Shown here piece by piece: positions 58,671 to 64,000 of a stretch of 64,000 nt of DNA. The position numbers were made by a program, and so were the translations under genes. The notes beneath the pieces are model-generated. The model saw nothing but the letters and a program-made list of their open reading frames with translations, did not search any database and was not told where the DNA came from. The stretch spans positions 3,450,263-3,514,262 of the forward strand of contig NZ_LT840184.1 of NCBI RefSeq assembly GCF_900177425.1, in the 5' to 3' direction. Each line of letters begins with the position of its first letter. Position 1 is the stretch's first letter. Origin of the DNA: Paenibacillus uliginis N3/975 (lineage in GTDB: Bacteria; Bacillota; Bacilli; Paenibacillales; Paenibacillaceae).

Positions 58671-59648
58671 TTAGAATTGTTTTGAAGTATATTCAATATT
58701 TGATAGAAACTTTCCTGCTATTATACCATGGATCTTTTCATAATTCGCAGAAAAATTTTCAGAATTGGTGACATCCACCCACTCGATGTCCTTCATATGA
58801 CGAAACCAGGAAAGCTGCCGCTTTGCGAATCGGCGGGTATCACGCTTCAGCAGTTCCACCGCTTCCTCATAGCTGTATTCTCCTTGAAGATAAGACACGA
58901 TCTCTTTGTAACCTAGACCCTGCATAGATACGAGGCCAGGAGCATACCCCTTATCCATAAGCTCGGAGACTTCTTTAACAAGTCCCTGACTCAGCATGAT
59001 ATCGATGCGCTCTTCAATACGGTTATATAGCATTTGCCTGTCCATTGTCAAACCGACCAAGCAAAGATGATAGGGAGATTCCTTCTTTTGAGAGGCTAAC
59101 TGGGCGGATAAAGTGGCTCCGGTCAAGTGAAATATTTCCAGAGCACGAACCACACGGCGAAGGTCATTCGGGTGCAGCCGTTCAGCGCTTTTCGAATCTA
59201 CCTGTTCCAACTTTTGGTGTAATGCCTCTGCCCCATAGTCTTCTGCGAACTTAAATTGTGACTGTCTAAATTCCTCATCTGCACCTGTTTCACTGAACTG
59301 AAAACCGTAACAGACAGATTCGATATAGAGCCCCGTTCCTCCTACAATAAATGGAAGGTTGCCTCTCTTGGTAATATCTCCGATCAAACGCTCGCTTTGC
59401 TCCTGAAATTCTGCTACAGAATACGGATAATCAGGTTCGTGGATATCGATCAGGTGGTGAGCTACACCCTCCATCTCATCTTTAGAAATTTTTGCTGTCC
59501 CGATATCCATTCCTCGGTACACCTGCATGGAATCCCCAGAAATAATCTCACTGCCAAAAGCTTTGGCAAGCTCAATACTCATCTTTGTCTTGCCTACTGC
59601 TGTTGGACCGATCAATACCAGAAGATTGGGTTTAGATTGTTCTGTCAA
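58671..59648 (-). CDS. miaA: tRNA dimethylallyltransferase
   Basis: Adds a dimethylallyl group to A37 of tRNAs that read UNN codons. The 325-residue protein has the P-loop LVLIGPTAVGKTKMSIELA, the catalytic SGDSMQVYRGMDIGTAKI, the DxHxP element HHLIDIHEPDYPYSVAEF, and GGTGLYIES. The C-terminal domain includes the KRDTRRFAKRQLSWFRHMKDIEWVDV motif. It overlaps the methyltransferase gene by 17 nt and precedes hfq by 23 nt, as in Bacillus. Confidence 0.95.
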   Translation of the reverse strand: MTEQSKPNLLVLIGPTAVGKTKMSIELAKAFGSEIISGDSMQVYRGMDIGTAKISKDEMEGVAHHLIDIHEPDYPYSVAEFQEQSERLIGDITKRGNLPFIVGGTGLYIESVCYGFQFSETGADEEFRQSQFKFAEDYGAEALHQKLEQVDSKSAERLHPNDLRRVVRALEIFHLTGATLSAQLASQKKESPYHLCLVGLTMDRQMLYNRIEERIDIMLSQGLVKEVSELMDKGYAPGLVSMQGLGYKEIVSYLQGEYSYEEAVELLKRDTRRFAKRQLSWFRHMKDIEWVDVTNSENFSANYEKIHGIIAGKFLSNIEYTSKQF

Positions 59649-60417
59649 TGGATATCACTCCGTACGTAATTTTCGATTGGCCCCGCTCGGGTACGGTAAA
59701 CCCAAGACGTGCAAACTCTCTGCTGCCCCGCTTCTCCTTCAGCACAACGGTTTTCCGTGCAACCCGTATCGCCTCGAGAATGCTTTGTTCGTCAAGTGGC
59801 TCACTGTTAGCATAATGCCGGAGCGGATTGATTGAAGCCGATTCTGTCAAAGGTTCCCGGAACATCGGGTCAAAATATACAATATCCACACTTTTATCCG
59901 GCAGTGTTTTTAAATAATCCAAATGATGCCCATGCCTCACATCAATTCTTCGCATAGCTTCATCACTCGCTGGCATATTGCTTTCATAGGTCCGAAGTCC
60001 CTCTTTAAGGAACACATAGAGTGGGAACGAACTTTCAAGTGCCGTTACACTCCCGCTCTCTCCACCCTTTACGGAAAAGACTAGAGAATCCGCACCCAAT
60101 CCTGCTGTACAGTCAAGAACAGAGTCTCCCTCTTCCATTCGTGTCGCTTCAATCATAGGATCCGGATCTCCGCGAAGCACACGCTTTAATCGGACATATC
60201 CCATGCTGGGGTGAAATTCCAAAACGGAGCGCCCCGGACCGCCCAAGCGGACATGACCGTCTAATATAACCAGGACATCCTCATCCCCGGTCCTTAAAGC
60301 GAGCCGTCTTAGTGATTGGCCGCCACGCGTAACATAACGACAGCCTGTTTCTTCCGCTATCGACTTCGCTCTTTCTACGAGAGCCGGCGCCTCCGCCTCT
60401 CCTGTGGTGATAATCAT
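59632..60417 (-). CDS. Class I SAM-dependent methyltransferase, RsmJ-like
   Basis: A 261-residue methyltransferase resembling the RsmJ group, which makes m2G1516 in 16S rRNA of Proteobacteria. SAM motif I is VLDCTAGLGADSLVFS, motif II is VTALESSFPLYVFL, and the DPxF catalytic motif is IVYFDPMFREPL. The N-terminal third is a small accessory domain. The role in rRNA methylation here is inferred from the family, since Gram-positive members are little studied. It lies between mutL and miaA, overlapping miaA. Confidence 0.8.
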   Translation of the reverse strand: MIITTGEAEAPALVERAKSIAEETGCRYVTRGGQSLRRLALRTGDEDVLVILDGHVRLGGPGRSVLEFHPSMGYVRLKRVLRGDPDPMIEATRMEEGDSVLDCTAGLGADSLVFSVKGGESGSVTALESSFPLYVFLKEGLRTYESNMPASDEAMRRIDVRHGHHLDYLKTLPDKSVDIVYFDPMFREPLTESASINPLRHYANSEPLDEQSILEAIRVARKTVVLKEKRGSREFARLGFTVPERGQSKITYGVISIDRTI

Positions 60418-60435
60418 AAATTCCTCCTTGCTGTT

Positions 60436-62466
60436 TTACATGACGCGTTTGAACATTTTTTCAAGATCATAGACAGAGAAGGAAACGACGATTGGCCGTC
60501 CATGCGGACACGTATAGGGCTGCCTGCAGTCGGATAAACGCTGGATCAATGTTTCGGCTTCCTGTTCTGTAAGCTTTTGGTTCGCTTTGATAGAGGCTTT
60601 GCAGGAGCACATTATGGAAGATGTTTCTCTAAGCTTCGCCAAATCGATATTTCGTTCACTTAGTACCCACTCCGCCATTTCTTCGATCAGTTCCTTCTCA
60701 TCGCCTTTCGGAAACCAGAACGGATGAGAGCGGACGAGAAAGGTCTGACCTCCAAAATGCTCCAGATATACGCCAACCTGTTCAAACCAGTGCAATCGTT
60801 CCTTTACCTTTTCCGATTCGGAAGGTGTAAATTCTAATGTAATAGGGAGCAGCAGTTCTTGTGATGCTTCTGCCGGCATTCCGAATTTCTCGTAGTAATA
60901 TTCGTAATTGATCCGTTCATGGGCAGCGTGCTGATCAATCAGATAGAGCCCGGTGTCATTTTGTGCAATCAAATATGTGCCGTGATGCTGCCCGATTAGA
61001 GTCATCTCTGGAAACGGTGGAATCTCCGGTGCAGCTCCTCCCGCAGCCTGCAGCCACTCCTGTGTTACTGCAACCCTACTTTGATTCTGCATCGGTCTTC
61101 CTTCTGTAAGGGAATCAGAACGATAGGCTGTTGCAGCTGTCTCTCTCATTTGTGGGGAGACCGGGCCCGGCGCCCCTCCTGTCCATCCTGCATATCCGTG
61201 GGACGCTGTATTCCTTGAAGGCTCAACCTGCTCTGGAGCACGGCTCGTTTGATACCCGGCATTATTTTTTTCATCAGGATTTACAACGTTTCTTTCGGCA
61301 TTTTGTGCAAAGGTTAACGCCGATCCGCCAATGTCACTTTGCGGTCCATTGACTGCCGCAGATGCAGATTCATTCCCGCGTGCGCCCTCTGAATGGTTTT
61401 TCGAAAAGTGGAACTGTTCCTGAATGAACGCATTCCCATCCTTACCAAGGCTTTGTTTAGCCGGACGTGGAATGAGTACCTCCTGCATTAAAACTTTCCG
61501 AATCTCTTCTTCAGCAAAAGCAAACAGCTCAGGCTCCTTACTGAAACGAACCTCCAGTTTCGATGGATGTACGTTCACATCAACGAGCGACGGGTGCATA
61601 TCAAACTTCAGAACCGTCAGAGGAAACCGGTTGATCGGCAACAGAGTGTGATACCCCCGCAAAATAGATTGACTCAGCCCGTAGTTCCGAATGTACCGAC
61701 CATTCACAATAAACGACATGGCATTTCGGTTTGCTCTTGTCCAGTCAGGCCGGCTAATGTAACCCGAAATCGTATAGTCCATATTCTCAGCCTTGATCGG
61801 CTTCATGGCTTTGGCGGACTGGGTACCATACACTGCTGCAATAACTTGCAGAAGATCCCCATTGCCAAGCGTCTGAAGCAGTGTGTTGCCGTTATGCCGA
61901 ACGGTAAAGGCGATATCCGGCCGGGATAACGCCAGACGGTACATATAATCTGAAATATGACCCAGTTCCGTCTGGATGGTTTTCATATACTTCAGCCTTG
62001 CCGGAGTATTGTAAAACAATTCCTTCACCACAAAATCAGTTCCTTGTGGTGCTGCCGTCTCCTCATTGGCTTTCAAATTACCGCCTTCGATTTCGATCAG
62101 CCGTCCCCGACCGTCTTGGGTATTTGAGGTAACAAGTCGTACTTTGGATACCGCTGCAATCGAAGGAAGCGCCTCTCCCCTAAACCCCAGGCTCGTAATT
62201 TGAAACAGATCACGACCCTGAGAGATTTTGCTAGTCGCATGCCGGTAAAAGGCCGTTTCACAATCTTCTGGATCTATGCCGTTCCCATTGTCAGTGACCC
62301 GGATGCTCTGCAGGCCACCTTCCTCCACAGCGACGTCGATTTTGGTGCTTCCTGCATCAATCGCATTTTCCACCAGCTCTTTTACGACGGAGGCAGGGCG
62401 CTCCACCACTTCACCGGCAGCGATTTGGTTGGCGATATGCTCGTCCAATATGTGTATTTTGGCCAT
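60436..62466 (-). CDS. mutL: DNA mismatch repair protein MutL
   Basis: A 676-residue GHKL ATPase of mismatch repair. The N-terminal motifs are ELVENAIDAGSTKIDV, DNGNGI, and GFRGEALPSIAAVS. A long unconserved linker (about 340-480) follows. The C-terminal endonuclease domain has DQHAAHERINYE (DQHA-x2-E-x4-E), SIMCSCKASIKA, and CPHGRPIV, which mark a nicking MutL as in bacteria that lack MutH. It lies 72 nt downstream of mutS. Confidence 0.95.
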   Translation of the reverse strand: MAKIHILDEHIANQIAAGEVVERPASVVKELVENAIDAGSTKIDVAVEEGGLQSIRVTDNGNGIDPEDCETAFYRHATSKISQGRDLFQITSLGFRGEALPSIAAVSKVRLVTSNTQDGRGRLIEIEGGNLKANEETAAPQGTDFVVKELFYNTPARLKYMKTIQTELGHISDYMYRLALSRPDIAFTVRHNGNTLLQTLGNGDLLQVIAAVYGTQSAKAMKPIKAENMDYTISGYISRPDWTRANRNAMSFIVNGRYIRNYGLSQSILRGYHTLLPINRFPLTVLKFDMHPSLVDVNVHPSKLEVRFSKEPELFAFAEEEIRKVLMQEVLIPRPAKQSLGKDGNAFIQEQFHFSKNHSEGARGNESASAAVNGPQSDIGGSALTFAQNAERNVVNPDEKNNAGYQTSRAPEQVEPSRNTASHGYAGWTGGAPGPVSPQMRETAATAYRSDSLTEGRPMQNQSRVAVTQEWLQAAGGAAPEIPPFPEMTLIGQHHGTYLIAQNDTGLYLIDQHAAHERINYEYYYEKFGMPAEASQELLLPITLEFTPSESEKVKERLHWFEQVGVYLEHFGGQTFLVRSHPFWFPKGDEKELIEEMAEWVLSERNIDLAKLRETSSIMCSCKASIKANQKLTEQEAETLIQRLSDCRQPYTCPHGRPIVVSFSVYDLEKMFKRVM

Positions 62467-62538
62467 CGTTCCTACCTCCGTTAAAATATTTGGTCAGCCA
62501 GAATGACTGCCTACTTTCACAATTCCTTAGATAACATT

Positions 62539-64000
62539 TCACAAATGGTTAGCTTTCATCTTCAGATCATTCAACATCTGCATGGCCTGCAGCGGTGTCA
62601 AGTTCATAACATCCACGGACTTTACGGCTTCAATAATCCACATTACCTCGGGGTCCACCTCCGCAGGAGCTGCTGACACGTTCTGAGTTGACGATTTGGA
62701 AGTCTTAACCGATTCGGACTCTTCATCCCCAAAAATAGACAGTTGTACAACAGCACTCCCGCCGCCGGATGTGTCTAATTCTTCGGAATTTTGCGATGGA
62801 GAAATAAGATTTTGAACCTTATCCGTTTCATAATCTGCGGCATGTTCTTTAGAGAGGGACTCAGCGGCCGTACAAGCGGTAAGAGACGCAGATGACAGAC
62901 TGCCATCCCCTGTTACTGCAGCCGAAGAAGCTTGCTCCAACCCTTGAAGAAGGCCGTAAGCTCTGTCGATAATGCTGCCAGGAAGTCCCGCCAATCTGGC
63001 ACAGTATATGCCATAACTGCTATCCGCTGCACCAGGAATGAGCTTCCGCAAGAAATGAACCTTATCTCCGCTCTCCTGTACCGCCATGGAGTAATTCCGA
63101 AGTCCCGAAAGACTCTCCTGAAGGTGGGCAAGCTCATGAAAGTGAGTGGAGACAAGCGCTTTACAGCCAATATGATCATGTACATATTCAATAACAGCTT
63201 GCGCGATTGCCATACCTTCACTTGTAGAAGTACCTCGGCCCAGCTCGTCAATAATGATCAGGCTTCGCGGTGTCGCTTTCTCCGTCATCACTTGAATATC
63301 TGCCATTTCCACCATGAAGGTGCTCTGCCCGCCGATCAAGTCGTCAGCTGCGCCAATCCGGGTGAAAATACGGTCAACCAAAGGCAAAACAGCTACATCA
63401 GCCGGAACAAAACAACCGATCTGCGCCATAATAGACACCAATGCCACTTGACGCATGTATGTGCTTTTTCCAGCCATATTGGGACCGGTAATGAGCAAAA
63501 TCGAAGAGCCGTCCTTTTTGAGCTCGGTTCCGTTGGCAATAAAGGACGTATCTTTCATCACGGCTTCCACTACCGGATGGCGTCCGCCCTCGACCGTCAG
63601 ATCATAGCCTTCAATGAGTTCAGGCTTAACGAACCGATGCTCTGCACTAACAACCGCTAGTGACTGATATACATCGATCTCCGCAATCTTCTCAGCCAGC
63701 CCCTGCAGTCTTGCGATCTGGGTGTTCAGCTTGTCCCGAAGCTCTGTAAACAGCGCATACTCAAGATCCACCATCTTCTCCTGGGCTTCCAGAATGAGCC
63801 CTTCCTTTTCCTTCAGTTCAGGAGTAACATACCGCTCTGCGTTCGTCAGTGTCTGCTTACGCTCATAACGGCCTTCAGGTAGTGAGGAAATATTGGATTT
63901 CGTCACCTCTATATAGTAACCAAACACCTTGTTAAAGCCGATCTTCAAAGACTTAATCCCTGTAGCATTCCGCTCTCTGGCCTCCAGCTCAGCGATCCAG
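62539..64000 (-). CDS. mutS: DNA mismatch repair protein MutS (3' part, runs off the window)
   Basis: C-terminal part of MutS, about 486 codons. The window edge cuts the gene; the frame stays open to 64000 with W-I-A-E-L-E-A-R-E-R as expected before GIKSLKIGFNKVFGYYIEVTKSN. It includes the core clamp, then the ATPase: Walker A ITGPNMAGKSTYMRQVAL, STFMVEMADI, Walker B LIIIDELGRGTSTSEGMAI, and THFHEL. A Ser/Ala-rich linker and the C-terminal helical domain (VDVMNLTPLQAMQMLNDLK) end the protein. The mismatch-recognition N-terminus is outside the window. Confidence 0.96.
   Translation of the reverse strand, partial: WIAELEARERNATGIKSLKIGFNKVFGYYIEVTKSNISSLPEGRYERKQTLTNAERYVTPELKEKEGLILEAQEKMVDLEYALFTELRDKLNTQIARLQGLAEKIAEIDVYQSLAVVSAEHRFVKPELIEGYDLTVEGGRHPVVEAVMKDTSFIANGTELKKDGSSILLITGPNMAGKSTYMRQVALVSIMAQIGCFVPADVAVLPLVDRIFTRIGAADDLIGGQSTFMVEMADIQVMTEKATPRSLIIIDELGRGTSTSEGMAIAQAVIEYVHDHIGCKALVSTHFHELAHLQESLSGLRNYSMAVQESGDKVHFLRKLIPGAADSSYGIYCARLAGLPGSIIDRAYGLLQGLEQASSAAVTGDGSLSSASLTACTAAESLSKEHAADYETDKVQNLISPSQNSEELDTSGGGSAVVQLSIFGDEESESVKTSKSSTQNVSAAPAEVDPEVMWIIEAVKSVDVMNLTPLQAMQMLNDLKMKANHL

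Noticed and set aside
62932..63660. A 242-codon plus-strand frame opposite mutS.
   Set aside because: It is the mirror of the conserved MutS ATPase region.

Overview
This window looks like chromosome from a spore-forming Gram-positive of the Bacillota, most likely Paenibacillus (inferred from protein character and gene order; no rRNA gene is present to confirm it). Support: a sporulation gene (spoVK), the neighbourhoods spoVK-hflX-(methionine gamma-lyase family)-glnR-glnA and lexA/yneA/ynzC shared with Bacillus subtilis, the hfq-miaA and mutS-mutL pairs, strong G-rich ribosome binding sites, and many GTG/TTG starts. No tRNA, rRNA, CRISPR array or prophage was found. The one complete mobile element is an IS3-family insertion sequence at about 41.8-43.55 kb.

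Layout. 0-8 kb: an ArsR-like regulator and a HAD hydrolase (+), then topB, a lone gltD, dfrA and thyA (-). 7.8-12.9 kb: the pyruvate dehydrogenase operon pdhA-pdhB-pdhC-lpdA with a recognisable promoter. 13-18.5 kb: an esterase, a low-molecular-weight tyrosine phosphatase with a coupled small ORF, thiamine pyrophosphokinase, a secreted NlpC/P60 hydrolase, an orphan response regulator with a degenerate receiver, and a MoeB/ThiF-type adenylyltransferase. 18.6-20.2 kb: an ABC-F ATPase with an odd repeated leader.

20.3-30.9 kb is the most unusual part: ten co-directional, tightly packed genes forming a divergent Tad/Flp-like (type II secretion / type IV pilus related) system. In transcription order they are a Ser/Thr protein kinase fused to a deviant MinD-like domain, a CpaB-like SAF-domain protein, two deviant MinD/CpaE-like proteins, a membrane-anchored CpaF/TadA-like ATPase, a TadB-TadC-like fusion, and four small proteins with N-terminal membrane segments that are candidate pilins or pseudopilins. 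No prepilin peptidase gene and no canonical prepilin site is seen.

31-41.6 kb: an RlmM-like methyltransferase, an ABC ATPase, a thioredoxin-like protein, a cyclic-phosphate-type receiver protein, the base-excision repair pair nfo-mutM, a NagD-like HAD phosphatase, RNase Z, cobalamin-dependent methionine synthase metH, and divergently mtnD of the methionine salvage pathway. The IS3 element sits inside the loop of what looks like an ancestral transcription terminator. 43.6-48.6 kb: a FixH/YtkA-like lipoprotein with a perfect Crp/Fnr-type palindrome upstream, a HAD hydrolase, small proteins, the SOS locus yneA/lexA with five LexA-box-like sites, a secreted protein, a SHOCT-domain remnant and a small membrane protein. 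48.7-54.2 kb: glnR-glnA (with a perfect GlnR/TnrA box), a methionine gamma-lyase family gene, hflX and spoVK. 54.2-64 kb: a YdcF-like protein, a DUF402 phosphatase, a class A penicillin-binding protein with a Gly/Gln/Asn-rich tail, then the hfq-miaA-methyltransferase-mutL-mutS cluster. mutS runs off the right edge.
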